A stretch of 64,000 nucleotides of DNA from Siphonodentalium dalli. Its lineage: Eukaryota > Mollusca > Scaphopoda > Gadilida > Siphonodentaliidae. A program made the translations under genes and the position numbers. The stretch covers positions 137,717,954 to 137,781,953 of the forward strand of contig CP136064.1 in assembly GCA_032622095.1 (NCBI GenBank), written 5' to 3'. The notes below the pieces were generated by a model. The model was not told where the DNA came from, ran no database searches, and was given only the letters and a program-made list of their open reading frames with translations. Positions 22,920 to 34,003 of this stretch are shown in pieces. Position 1 is the stretch's first letter. Each line of letters opens with the position of its first letter.

Positions 22920-23835
22920 ATTTACTTTTTACAAATTTGGTTGCCATTTTGGAAGCCATCTTGAGCAATTTGGTCTATAAACACCGTAGTGTGACACATT
23001 TAAGATAGACTAAAACAATAAACACCTTTGATACCAAAGATAGTTCCATTTTACTTGAAAAAATGGTCCAAACCTGACAAGTGAATTTTTGCCGATATTT
23101 ATGTCAAATTTGTGAGAGAGAAATCCAATATTTCTGGTGATGTCAGTGGTACCAATAGTAACAATGATCCATAGTGCATCATACATGTTAGTGTTCAATG
23201 TATAGAATGCAGAATAGCCAATTTTATACATCAACCACAACTTGTAAGCGATTGCAAAACACGCTGGGGAAATATTTACCATTTCCATATTTTGGCGGCC
23301 ATTTTGGCAGCCATTTTGAGCCAAAGTAAGAATTTTGGTTCCAGTGAGTTGGAATGTTCAATGGTAATGATATTCCTCACTTACATTACAAAGTTCTGTT
23401 CATTTCTTGTTGAAATATAACTGGAATCCCAATTGTGATTTTTTGTGAAATTTTATACCGCGTTCTGTAAAATCGAATTTTTGACGGATCAGAAGGGGCT
23501 AGGACCCCAATAATGGCATATGCTCCAATAATCAGTTAATATACAAAACACATAATAAAGTCATATTACTCAACCAGTTCCAAACAGCATGAACTGATTT
23601 AGAAGATAATGTGAAAAAACATCATATTTTCAACTTCCGGCGGCCATTTTGGCGGCCATCTTGATCGCTGAGTTTCAATTTTGCCCCAAAAAAGTGTAAT
23701 TATATCTTAGCTTCATGAAAATATATACATTCGTATACATTGTACTAGATTGTCTCGCTATAATTTGCATAAAACCGACTTAGGGTCTGGTCTGAAAATC
23801 GGCCGCCATGATGGACGCCATCTTGTCTGGAGTCT
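22920..23835. repeat. Diverged repeat with GGCGGCCATTTTGG cores
   Basis: Four cores (about 22943, 23295, 23641 and 23802) of the form GG(C/T).GCCATTTTGG(C/A)(G/A)GCCAT(C/T)TTGA, each preceded by similar AT-rich text with ACATAATAAAG or TGTGAAAAA. Spacing is 160-350 bp. Related in style to the 'AAGATGGC' arrays elsewhere, but a different unit. The frame at 23010-23324 (-) is not a gene. Confidence 0.6.
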
Positions 23836-24128
23836 ATACAGCCACTTATTTTTCTTGTTAACATAGCTTAAAAGTTGAAGGACATATTAAGGAACAGAAT
23901 GAGTGTGTGGAGTTAAGTCACATGGGGGTTCAATGGTACCCCTATTAGCTCACAGACTAGTGACCATTGACCAAACTCCTAGCTTCGCGAGTTTCGTTTG
24001 CACCCCCGCTTTGGACTGAAACTTTCCAACTGGCACTATAGGCTTTCCAACTGTTAGAGATTTCCGAATTGAATAAGACTGACATATTTCCAAATGGTGT
24101 CATTTCAGACAACACTTTTGACTATAGT

Positions 24129-24803
24129 TTAAGGGTCAATCCACACCAGGCTTGAGCGCGCGATTTTTACGGCAGTTTTCTGTCGTCCGTAGCGGTTTAA
24201 AACGCGCGATTTTTGCCGAAAGCCACTGGATCGCTTTGTCGCGCGTGATGGTTTGGGTAGATAATCGTTTGAGTGCATCAATTACAGTAAGTTCACAAAT
24301 ACTAGGTATATAGATATTATAATAAGAATGTCCTAAACATATGTAAAGTGGAATGATGCACGGGCTTCCTAAATTCGCATAGCAATTGTGAATTTTTGTG
24401 AGTTTTTTTTTATCGGGGGGGGGGGGCAAATTGTGCGCAAAGTGACTTCACAAGCTTGGAATAGATTGGGACCAAAAAATAACCAGACGATCCTGTTATT
24501 ACATCGAGCTCTTTCCAGCCATCTTATCTTCTTTTATCAGCATGTCGCTAAAGTCCCCACCACTTTTATTATCGCGACGACGAATGCATGTGTCGCTTTC
24601 AAATAGGAGGAATTTCGAACGTAAAATATCATATTTGACAGCGACCCATTTAGCCCGCTGATTTGCCACAAAGCGAGATCTCGACGAAGCATAAAATCAC
24701 TGCTGTGATCGCGTCGTGGTCAGCGATTCAGTCGCTTGCAGTGTGAATATAAAAATCGCGCGCTTTGAAGTGCTACGGACGCCAGAAAACGGATTGACCT
24801 TAA
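24129..24803. mobile_element. Non-autonomous TTAA-target transposon (GGGTCAATCC ends)
   Basis: TTAA (24129-24132) then GGGTCAATCC; the other end is GGATTGACC then TTAA (24800-24803). Subterminal GCGCGCGATTTTTA/TAAAAATCGCGCGC and GTCCGTAGC/GCTACGGAC also pair across the element. TTAA duplication with purines at the very end fits Kolobok-type non-autonomous elements; piggyBac is the alternative. The TCAATCC core is shared with the MITE at 2479-2944. A poly-G tract lies at about 24414-24427. Confidence 0.8.
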
Positions 24804-26238
24804 AAGTTGAAAAAATATGAGCATTACTGGAGGTGTAAAAACAAAAAAATCCCACTGATTTTTGGACAATCAGACAATAGCAAGTTTGCGATTTCAAACG
24901 GGTACGGGTATCGGTACGCGTACTGGTAGCTACCCGTACCGGTACACGCTTTGTATCGCAAACTGTTTCTCGGGTAGAATTCATCACATCGACTGGTAAT
25001 GTATGGTGAGCCAACTGCAACAAAACAGATATTATGATATAGATAGATTGTTATTCGCATTCGCTTTAATTGCCGGTGTTATATTTACCGTTATGGATTG
25101 TTGAACACTTTTATTTAGATTAGATGGGCCTCAGGATAATCAGTTGCTTTCATCAAGGGGTTGGCACTTTTCTTTCACTCATCTTGGTAACATTTTCAAG
25201 AATTGGATTCTACAAGTCATAGACCGATCCAGTGTTGACTATAAATCGGTTGGAATTTTCAGACTTAGAAAAGATTATGATAGCTCAAATATACAATTAC
25301 GTTATAATTGAATTTTCCAACAAATAATCGATGTAAAATGTATTGTTTTAGACCCAGGGTCTAATAATGTCCTACATGTACTTTCAGTCAGATATAAGAC
25401 CAAATTTGTCCCTTATTTTTGTTGGGGAATATTTAGTCATATTAAGTAAACATTTGTTTGGAATCTTTCTACAGATCGAAGGGTCTGTGCAAGGGTATAT
25501 TTATCCCAGAAATTGGGATTTTTGTCGGGATCTAAACCCGCAGGTATGTTGAAAAGTTAAACTTGGTAACGATAAAAGATGTTAAAATGTAGTCTGTTTA
25601 TTATACGGATTTAATAAAGAGCGTTTGCATCGCTTAGAAATTTTCCAACATTTGGGGGTGTCGGGTCTCAAAAATTCCAGTAATTGGAAAGCTTGGTGCC
25701 AGTCTGGATGCTAGGATTTAGCAAATTTCATGTTCAGATTTCAAAAATTTCTCACACCGGGCCGAATCATGGTCGACCCGGTGTGTCCCGGTCCCTCTCA
25801 AGTGGCCAGTCAGAAACTGATAATTAATTTAAGAAAAAACAAATCAGGGTAAATGGCGTTAGACCACTGGATATTAGGATATTGGGATTTTTCAGGCTGA
25901 GATCTGCACATTTTCTTGTATTGCATGGTCGGCCCAGTGGATTATGCCCCCCCCGACTAGTGACAAAAAGACTACGGATTCATTTAGAATATGCTACCAT
26001 CTAGGCGGTCGTGAGGGACAAGTTGGGAAAAATCAAAGCCCAACGGAGGGGGTGGGGGGGGGGTGCAAATGGAATTACGTGCAAACTTGTGAATTTGATA
26101 TGGTTCAAGGGGTGTAGTTAGAAATTCGAAGGTGTACACCCCTCCTAACGCAAAGACCATTTATAGCCACGTCCCTGCAATATATAGGTCCAGACTGCGT
26201 CTATAGCACCATCTAGTCACTCCATTAACCACAACCTG
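24804..26238. other. Unassigned sequence with GGTACGGGTA-rich patch and a small hairpin
   Basis: 24897-24950 is rich in GGTACGGGTATCGGTACGCG-like text and TTTGTATCGCAAA; a similar inverted patch is near 27155-27210. A hairpin CACACCGGG..CCCGGTGTG lies at 25752-25784. Poly-G/poly-C tracts lie near 25950 and 26050. AATAAAGAGCGTTT occurs at 25613-25626. No gene recognised. Confidence 0.45.
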
Positions 26239-26239
26239 T

Positions 26240-26851
26240 CATTAATGCACCTGATACAGTAATACAAAACTATTAGTTAAAATTCCTCAGTGATATAGGG
26301 TATGTAGCATGCCACGCCAGCCGTTGAGGCATGCCACATGTTCTTTGACAAGCTAAAATCGTAACACTGCCACAGGGTAATAACTCTATAAAGAATGTAT
26401 ATTTACGAAATAACGGCGATTTGTATTAGAAATAACAACACCACAATAGATCAACTGTGGTGAAATATAAGTAAAATTCTTCTCTTGGGTGGGTGGGCTT
26501 GGGGGAGGTTTCGGGCACGCTCTTTAAAAAACTTCACCAAATATGCCCGTTATTTCGTCAAAAACACTTCTTCAAATATCTCCGTTATTTAGTTAATAAA
26601 AATAATTTCTTATTTCATAATTCGCGCTATTTCGTCATTTCGATGCATTTTTTATTCCGCAATTTCGCTGTATTTTCCTATTTCGCTTTTTCGTGGTATT
26701 TCGATAATTCGCTATATTTGACATATTATGGGATATTGGCATGCCTCAACGGCTGGCGTGGCATGCCACATACCCTTTATCACTGAGGAATTTTAACTAA
26801 TAGTTTTGTATTACTACAGAGTAACATTGGTCTGTATCAGGTGCATTAATG
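26240..26851. mobile_element. Non-autonomous DNA transposon with ~100-bp inverted ends
   Basis: Left arm CATTAATGCACCTGATACAG ... GTGGCATGCC-type text to about 26340; the right arm is its inverse from about 26737 to 26851. Arms match closely over TAATACAAAACTATTAG and GCCACGCCAGCCGTTGAGGC. The right arm has an 18-bp insertion near 26817-26834. The interior is rich in ATTTCGTC and shares CTCTTTAAAAAACTT and CAAATATCTCCGTT with the element at 29541-29962. The 97-aa frame at 26493-26786 is a chance frame. Confidence 0.85.
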
Positions 26852-29540
26852 CTGTGAACAAAGTTGTTAGTGAAAAGATCTGCCTTCCGTATTTATCTAA
26901 GTGCAAGAAGCCGCCTCGAGAATTTTAACATGAAACATGGCTTTAAATGACAACTTTATCAATGATATTTGCCCATGGAATCTTATAATAAATAGGTTAC
27001 GCATAGCGGACTGGAAATTCATGGAATTCATGAACCTTTGAGTGAGAAGATCGTAGTGAAAGGTTACCGGTCAATGGGACACATCTACCCGTTCCAAATC
27101 CCTATCGCTTTATGTGCTGCATTGAAAGTACCCAAGTGACCGTGACCGTGACGATGTTCACCGATTTACCCGTACCGTTCCCGTCGGACGGGTATCGCAA
27201 ACTCGCTATTGAAAACAAATCTACGTAAATAAAGTTACCAAGTAATGATGTGTCAGGCATAAAATTTCCAACTGCTTTTGTTACCAAATTTGGAGGGGTG
27301 AGAACCACTAGCCAACCATGTCGCCAAGTTCCGAGGTCATCCTAACACCGACAATCTCTGGACTCACGTCATATATAGGGTTTTGCAACGCGCTCTGCTG
27401 CCCCCCCCCCAACTGCCCTTATACAACGTTCAGGACTATGTATACGCGCATGTTTTAAACATATATAGTGTCGGCGATATACTGAAAGTGCAGGAGTGAC
27501 ATGCTGGCAGTCGAGCGCGTTATAAAGTTATAAACCATGTGACTCACGACCAGAAATGGACACCCATAGAGTTGCAAAAATAATTTCATTTTACAAACTT
27601 TACATTACGTGCATCATACTTTTACATTATTTACGCCAGAGAAGCGCGTCATTTTGATACGTTGTGTCAATGTTCACATTGTGACTGGAGGATGAAGTTA
27701 TTAGGTTGTCCCAAATTTAGCTGAATGGAGGCGATTGGAGAGTATAGTTGGAACATTTAGCTGTTTATGTATTTGGTTGCATGAGGTCAATGTTTGTATT
27801 TATGTCGCCCCCACAAACCAATGATTACAAACCATTGCAACATCACGTGCACGTACACGTCCATAAAACATAAAAACATAAAATTGACCTCATCCGAATA
27901 ATAGACAGGATTATTAATTATTTGGGTGGGGTAAATGTTAGTTTTTTTGAGAAATGTGGACTCTCCCAATTTAAAAAAATATTTAATAAGTTTGGTTGTT
28001 TTTTAACCTTGTCGTCCGAGGTACGGTATTCATATAAATGAATTACTTGGCTTGGCGCTCGCAAAGTTATTATATAAAATAGTTTTTTGTTCCAACAATT
28101 ACTTAATCTGAGTTAGCTTTAGACCAAGAGGTAGAATATTTTAAGAGCAGTCTGGCAAAAGGCGGGTTGCGACCAACATGCTGTTGTATCCCCAACGATT
28201 ACAACTAATGACACATCCACCTTAACCCTCACCCCAGTTGTCTGCACGTCCCTGACAGTAAGGATTCAGTCTAACTATGTGACAATGTGCGTAACAAATG
28301 TGGTGATGTGTGTAAACAAAATGGATGTGGCGACAGGGGTTGGGATGTACCACCCCTCCCCAATTTTTGTCACACTTTTTCGACATTTTGGAATTTCGAT
28401 AACATTAAGTTGATGATCTTAGGTAAAAAACTGTTCGTCAGTTTAAATTTCAAAATTTCCCTATGAATATTGTGGCAGCCATGAAATGCCTAACTGTTGA
28501 ACTTTTTGGTCATCATTACGGTGTTAGCTATTAAAACCAGACAACAGCCCCCTTGTCGGCACGTTCAAACGTGAAAAAACTTTCAAGAGTGGGAACAAAT
28601 GTGGTAAACTGTCTATAAACAAATATAGCCTTTGTGTGATGACCAATTTTGGTCAAACATTTCAACATTTGATATTTTCAATAACATAATTTGAATAATT
28701 CATTAAAAACATTTTAAATAATTAAAGTACCACGAAGACTGGTGCTAATATCGGAATAATGAACCTTGCAAATGCATGGATGAATTTCCCGGATAGTGTT
28801 TGGTGTATATATGAAAAAAATTAAGATTAAAGATGCACACCACCCCAATCCTTGCCAAAGAAAGTGCTTTGTGGTAATGCTATTCTCTGTTTCTTTCGGG
28901 ACTTCGTCAAATTTAATGCTATTGGGTTTCTGGATCTGGAAATTTTGTGTATATATAAGTTACTGCAAGAGGGTCCGATAAGAGTCTGCTCGTTCGTTAT
29001 GTCTGTTATCAACGACTTGCAGGTATAGGAAGTTACTTGTATATACCAGTATTCCAGCATGATATATATTGTGTTGCGCACATCTTGTGAATATTATTGC
29101 ACGTCTAACATCAATGCGAGCGACAAAACAACATGCACGACTTATATTCATCAGTTTATGATTGTTTAATACGTGGGTGGCAATTCTGATTGTTCCTGTG
29201 TTGTGAACTCAATGAGATGCCACAATTAACTCGGCATTCATCGGTATATCGATACATCGATTCGCCGCTGAACGGATATATGTGTTTCTTTGATGTGGCA
29301 GTTACATCAGTAATATATTCATTAGAATATATACGGTATATAAAAATAGTCAACAACGACCATGCATGCAACATCACAAGGATAACCCACATGGTAAATT
29401 GCAACCAATGTTCTACAAAACATGCAAGAGACGTTCTTCGAATACATATGAGAGCACTCAATCCATTTCATGCCACATCATGAAAATATCACCCGATACG
29501 GACATTCATAGTAAAACAGATTTGTTAAGAAATTTAGGCT
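26852..29540. other. Unassigned intergenic sequence
   Basis: No gene recognised; scattered 60-100-aa frames lack family features. Two loosely similar stretches (28285-28430 and 28590-28690: CAAATGTGGT.A..TGT.TAAACAAA, ATTTTTGTCAAACATTT) may be an old duplication. A poly-C run lies near 27405. Confidence 0.4.
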
Positions 29541-29962
29541 AATATTGCTGCCAATCTGACGCTGTGACATGCCAAATTGTTTCACTTATACGCGTACAAC
29601 CAAACAACTTGTACAAGTAACAGTGTCCTGAATTAGTTGGAAGGGTGATAACTCTATACATACAACGTACTTTGACGAAATAACGGAATTTTGTCTGAAA
29701 GAATGTACAATACCGCATGCAATGCAATTTAGTCTGCATATATAAAAATGTTTTAAGAAATATAACCTTCAGTATAGTTATGTTATTTTTTCTTCAAATA
29801 TTACCTTTATTTCGTCAATCCTATAATCTCCTAACAGTTCTAACGCTCTTTAAAAAACTTTTTTCAAATATCTCCGTTTTTCGTCAATTATTGTTGTTAT
29901 TTGTTTTGTTCTAGTGAAGCAATCGTTAAGCACGCCATAGCGTCAGATTGGTATGCAATATT
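29541..29962. mobile_element. Non-autonomous transposon with AATATTGC..CCAATCTGACGC ends
   Basis: Left end AATATTGCTGCCAATCTGAC and right end GTCAGATTGGTATGCAATATT are inverted repeats of about 33 bp (CGCTGTGACATGCC against GGCGTG..CTATGGCG continues the pairing). Interior sequence near 29650-29680 and 29842-29890 matches the interior of 26240-26851, so the two share an origin. Confidence 0.72.
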
Positions 29963-30125
29963 ATACAGTTATCGCCCGCGATTGAGTGAGACACGGGGAT
30001 TTGTCGCCCGCTCGAGACCTGGAATGTCACCCGAGGGCCGCCAGGCCCGAGGGTGACATTCCAGGTCGAGAGCGGCGAAAAATCCCCGTGTCTCACGAAA
30101 ACAAGGGTGATAACTGTTTTGTTAT
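29960..30125. mobile_element. Hairpin MITE, ACAGTTATCGCCCGCG family (copy 1)
   Basis: Arms contain GAGACACGGGGATTTGTCGC, CGCTCGAGACCTGGAATGTC and their inverses. Ends are TTATACAGTTATC and GATAACTGTTTTGTTAT. The loop is around 30030-30045. Near-identical in design to 30995-31152. Confidence 0.88.
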
Positions 30126-30953
30126 CTGACAATGGAGTACACACCAACCTCCTTAATAGCAGGCATAAATGCGTGCATATATTCTTTAATCCAGTTCGAA
30201 AAGTTAATTTTATGTTGGAATCATCGCTATTTAGAAAATAAAACATTCATAATATGCATCAATTAACAGACCCGTCATTTGCGCAGATATTCTCCGGTCA
30301 GTTTGCTGGTTGCATTGTGGAAATTGGTTCACGGAAAGAGGAGTAAAGCAATTTCGAAGTTGAGTAGCCATGCAGCGAAATGTTCGGTTTCGTTTCAAAT
30401 GAGCGTGAAGACGCCGACAGACGTGTTAATTTCCAGAATGCTAAAATGTGGAACTAACACGTTGTAGTAGTGCAAAAAGAAATTGCCATCTGTCACAGAT
30501 CGTTACGCAACATACGGGTATTCTCTGAAGTCTGATGAATGTATTGAAGAAAAGAAATAATCAATTGATAAACAGCAAAGAGTGGCCATTTGATCTAGTA
30601 CATAAACGTAGTTGTAACGTATGTACATCGTATGTGCAATAGTCTGCAGCATACCAACTACATAATAAGTTTTATCTATTTGTCCCTCGGTCTTTATAAT
30701 TGATATAAAAAGGTCCAATATGAATATTACACCTTATAACAGATGTGTGTCTGTGATAACACCATTTATACATAGCGTGCTTTAATTGCAAATAAAAAAA
30801 CTCACAATTATGCAAATTAGCAAACACCACAGTTCGCGGTTGTTATGAAACAGTGGGGTTTATAAAAACAGTGTTTTTCGAAATTATCAGAGAGCTTTCA
30901 GAGAATCTCTGCGCGGTGAGTTATTCGTAGTTCTATGTTTACTGGTAACAGCT
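30126..30953. other. Unassigned sequence
   Basis: Frames at 30279-30467 (+) and 30503-30718 (-) show no recognisable features. Confidence 0.4.
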
Positions 30954-30995
30954 GAGCGGTCAATAACTGAGGCAATGTTACCCTCGAGGGTAATA
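30954..30995 (+). repeat. 42-bp direct repeat, left copy (att-like?)
   Basis: GAGCGGTCAATAACTGAGGC, then CAATG and the palindrome TTACCCTCGAGGGTAA. It matches 33298-33339 at 39 of 42 positions, same orientation. The pair brackets the tyrosine-recombinase gene at 31324-33071. See findings. Confidence 0.75.
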
Positions 30996-31152
30996 TTATA
31001 CAGTTATCGCCCGCGCGTGAGTGAGACACGGGGATTTGTCGCCCGCTCGAGACCGGAATGTCACCCGTAGGCCCGAGGGTGACATTCCGGTCGAGAGCGG
31101 GTGACAAATCCCCGTGTCTCACGAAGGCAAGGGTGATAACTGTTTTGTTATA
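30995..31152. mobile_element. Hairpin MITE, ACAGTTATCGCCCGCG family (copy 2)
   Basis: Same family as 29960-30125. Left end ATTATACAGTTATCGCCCGC, right end GGGTGATAACTGTTTTGTTA; arms pair almost perfectly. It abuts the left 42-bp repeat and lies about 170 bp past the 3' end of the recombinase gene. Confidence 0.88.
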
Positions 31153-31323
31153 CGACCCCACCCATATGTTACTGCAAATCATAACTCGAGTTGGGATACA
31201 GGTAGAAAAGCGTTAAACACATAATTGTATAATAGTAACTGCTTCGTTGGCTATTCAGAAAACATGTGCACACTATATATATGTTTGTCAACATTGAACA
31301 AATATTGAGCAATGAAATAATGT

Positions 31324-33071
31324 TCATTTGTGATTGTAGACGTTTATCGTTACATTGCATCCACTCGCAAAATTGAATCCGTTTGCAGAGTCGCTCTTTG
31401 TAGCAGAACTGGCTATATTCAGATTTATCTGCTTGTCAGTGGGATATACACCGGTAGCTGGTATGGGTTCATGTGTAACTGTATCCGTATCGTTACCATC
31501 GCTTCCGTATATATTCAATGCTTGACTAACAGTTTCTGATATATTTCTTTTCTTTTTGTCATTTACATGGCTTGAGTAGTGTTTGAGACTGCTTTCACTC
31601 TTATGCCCAGACACACACATTATATGCCTGCTATCGACACCAGCTTGATCCAAAATTGTTATACTTGTAGAACGCACCGAATGGTTTGTGTATATTTGTG
31701 ATAATCTCGCCATTTTGGAGATGCTAGCCATCATACCACCGAGAGTGTTCTTCCCAATAGGCGAACAACAGTACCACTTGGAATCATCCGTAAAGGAATC
31801 TCTAGGTTTTTGCCACAGACATTCTATTTCGGAGTTCAGTCTTGAAATATATTTCTCGAAGGAAAGCACTGGACAGTTCTTGTTACCTGAAAGGGAATAT
31901 GAATGGAATTTAATTATTTTGGCATTGGTAAATTTGCAAGAAGGGTTTGAACCTTGTGGCTGTTGAGGGAGGGAAATATAAGTATATGTACATGAATAGG
32001 AAATGTAACATGAACAAATGCATGGGCCTTCTCTGTGATTTATTTCGGCATACTCTGTACTGTACTACCGGTGGCATACTCTGAAAAGAAGTGGACTATA
32101 TATGTTAGTTTCTTCGATAGCTAGCAGGTGCAGCCTATGACGTCACGCTCCGGGGACTGCAATTGACAAGACATGTAAGTTTCATTGGATTTCTTCGATC
32201 GATATAGTATACGGCTAACATGCGTCGAGAAATAGCCAAAACAAAAACATTTCGCACTGCTGGCAGATACTCGGTACAATTCCGTTTCATTGCATTTGGA
32301 AACGGCGTGTCTATTATAATAATGCAATGGTCGTGTTCTGGTTGTTTAATATACAGCGTAAATGTATTATATATAATCACTGAACTCACCTCTTTGTTCA
32401 TACATCCTGCCTTCCGTTGCCTTGTCATCAGAAATATCTCCTCTGTGATTTTTGTCAAGTTCATCAACATGTTGGTATACATATCTGCGTCCCGTATCAT
32501 CCGCTGCTATCCGAAACGTCGACTTCGTCATTTCGCGAAGATTTTCTCGTCCTCTGCGGCATAGAAATATCATCAATTCAAACCAAACCTTTTTCTGAAG
32601 TCCCGTGGGTGTCTCGATGTTGTTAAACACCGGAGTTTCGCCATTGTACAATTTGCGGAGGTCTCCTTCAGAGATCGGCGGATGGTGGTCCGTGGTGCCG
32701 AGTCCCTTCCGTTTGAGGTCTTTCACTACAGCTTGGTAAACACTGTTACTGGTGTTGAATTCAGGGTCTGCAATTATGTCTATATCCTTATGGTCCGTTA
32801 AAAAACGTTTTAGTCCAAACCGGAGTGCCAGAATTGCAGATTTCTTAAAATAAGTCCCATCTTGTTTCCTGACGCCGGCATAAAAGTCCCTGAGAGAAAC
32901 ATTCAGCTCTCTCACATCAAAGTTTTCAAAATCTGCACTTTAACCACATTCCATGAGGAATTGTCGGAAACATTTCACAGCTCCACCTGTCGCTCTCTTG
33001 GTATTGATAGAATCCTTGGCATCTAAAAGCTCCTTAATATAATCTTCAGTTGGATTCACAAAGCGAGTCAT
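31324..33071 (-). pseudogene. Crypton/DUF3504-type tyrosine recombinase, two exons, one internal stop
   Basis: The frame runs from ATG 33071-33069 (MTRFVNPTED) through exon 1 to 32390 and exon 2 at 31886-31324; the 503-nt gap has GTGAGT donor and CCCTTTCAG acceptor, and splicing restores the frame in phase 1. The total is about 414 codons, normal for this family. The N-terminal SAM-like part carries 'YAGVRKQDGTYFKKSAILAL'. The catalytic part has the box I arginine region 'CRRGRENL' (about residue 172), HSVR (about 296-299), 'SGHKSESS' (His about 322) and the tyrosine in 'LKHYSSH' (about 331). These enzymes cut and rejoin DNA through a 3'-phosphotyrosine and move Crypton elements. One TAA at 32942-32940 (about codon 44) breaks the frame; otherwise it is intact, so loss is recent, or translation starts downstream. 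It lies between 42-bp direct repeats, head to head with 34004-35523. Confidence 0.85.
31887..32389 (-). other. Intron of the minus-strand tyrosine-recombinase gene
   Basis: GT at 32389-32388 (AAGAG|GTGAGTT) and AG at 31888-31887 (CCCTTTCAG|GTAACA) on the minus strand. The exons on both sides are in matching phase, and the join falls in the family-conserved 'GRMY ... CPV' linker. ORFs inside on the plus strand are shadows. Confidence 0.75.
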
Positions 33072-33297
33072 TTTTTTCGAATCAGTTGTCGTCGTCTGCT
33101 TTTCGCGAAGAGAAATAATGTCGATCGGTGTAAGGGACGTAACTCAAAACAACAAAGAATGGTTAACATTCGGAATACGTTGGGCCAACGCTAATTTTCC
33201 AACACCACGGGATGCGTTTTTTTGTGTTTTCGTGTGTCTTATAAGCACTGTGAATTATGCGTTAGGTAAGATTCGGTCATTTCCGGAGATCTCTCTG

Positions 33298-33339
33298 GAG
33301 CGGTCAATAACTGAATCAATATTACCCTCGAGGGTAATA
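33298..33339 (+). repeat. 42-bp direct repeat, right copy (att-like?)
   Basis: GAGCGGTCAATAACTGAATC, then CAATA and TTACCCTCGAGGGTAA. It differs from the left copy at three positions and lies 226 bp upstream of the recombinase start codon. Confidence 0.75.
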
Positions 33340-34003
33340 AGCAAGTGACAGGGCTGCACTTGGAATTGTCGTATATCAGGTGGTGTCATTCCTACCAATC
33401 AGGGAACGGCAATTAGGGGAGGAGAAGACGGAAGTATAACAAGGTGATTTATCGCCCGCCATGTGACGCACTCTCAGCCAATCAGAAGAGAGGAAAATGG
33501 GATGAAGGATAACAATAGCTTTTATTACACGCTTGTTCCTAGAATCACCATGTTATTGCCGTTCCATATTTAAAAATCCGTATGCAACATATGTTCCATA
33601 CGCATCCGGTTGACGGACTATTTTTCCAAACACCGTTATGAAATTCCATCGACCAATCAATGCAACGAAACTCCGCCTACGCCGCTAGTCAGCCAATCAG
33701 AAAGTCGCCGTTTGACCTGGTGATATTTATTGTCATCGGTTGTAGAAAAATTGTTGTAATATTGTCCATGCATTATTAACACAAAACCGAGTTTTAATGG
33801 GGGTTCTAGAGCAAATAAAGCATATATATGTTTTTTTTGAAGTTACGAATGCCGGGTTACGTTCCTTTTAAAAGTAAATGTTGATCATGTTTGTTTACGA
33901 ATCACTCGCAATCACATGCTCACACAGCTGATGTGTGTTTTGTTTTGATTTTTAGCAGACGAACTGTGAAATTTTACAAATTGAAATAATATGAACTGAT
34001 ATT
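33340..34003 (+). promoter_or_regulatory. Intergenic region between the divergent recombinases, with CCAAT boxes
   Basis: Three plus-strand CCAAT boxes: AGCCAATCAGAAG (CCAAT at 33478-33482), GACCAATCAA (33653-33657) and AGCCAATCAGAAAG (33693-33697), 300-530 bp upstream of ATG 34004. The phrase ATAACAAGGTGATTTATCGC (33436 on) resembles the ends of the hairpin MITEs at 30.0 and 31.1 kb. No TATA box or initiator stands out. Promoter function is inferred. Confidence 0.45.

Noticed and set aside
24136-25060. Minus-strand ORFs of 78-108 aa
   Set aside because: One lies within the inverted-repeat element, the others across GGTAC-rich repeats; no family features.
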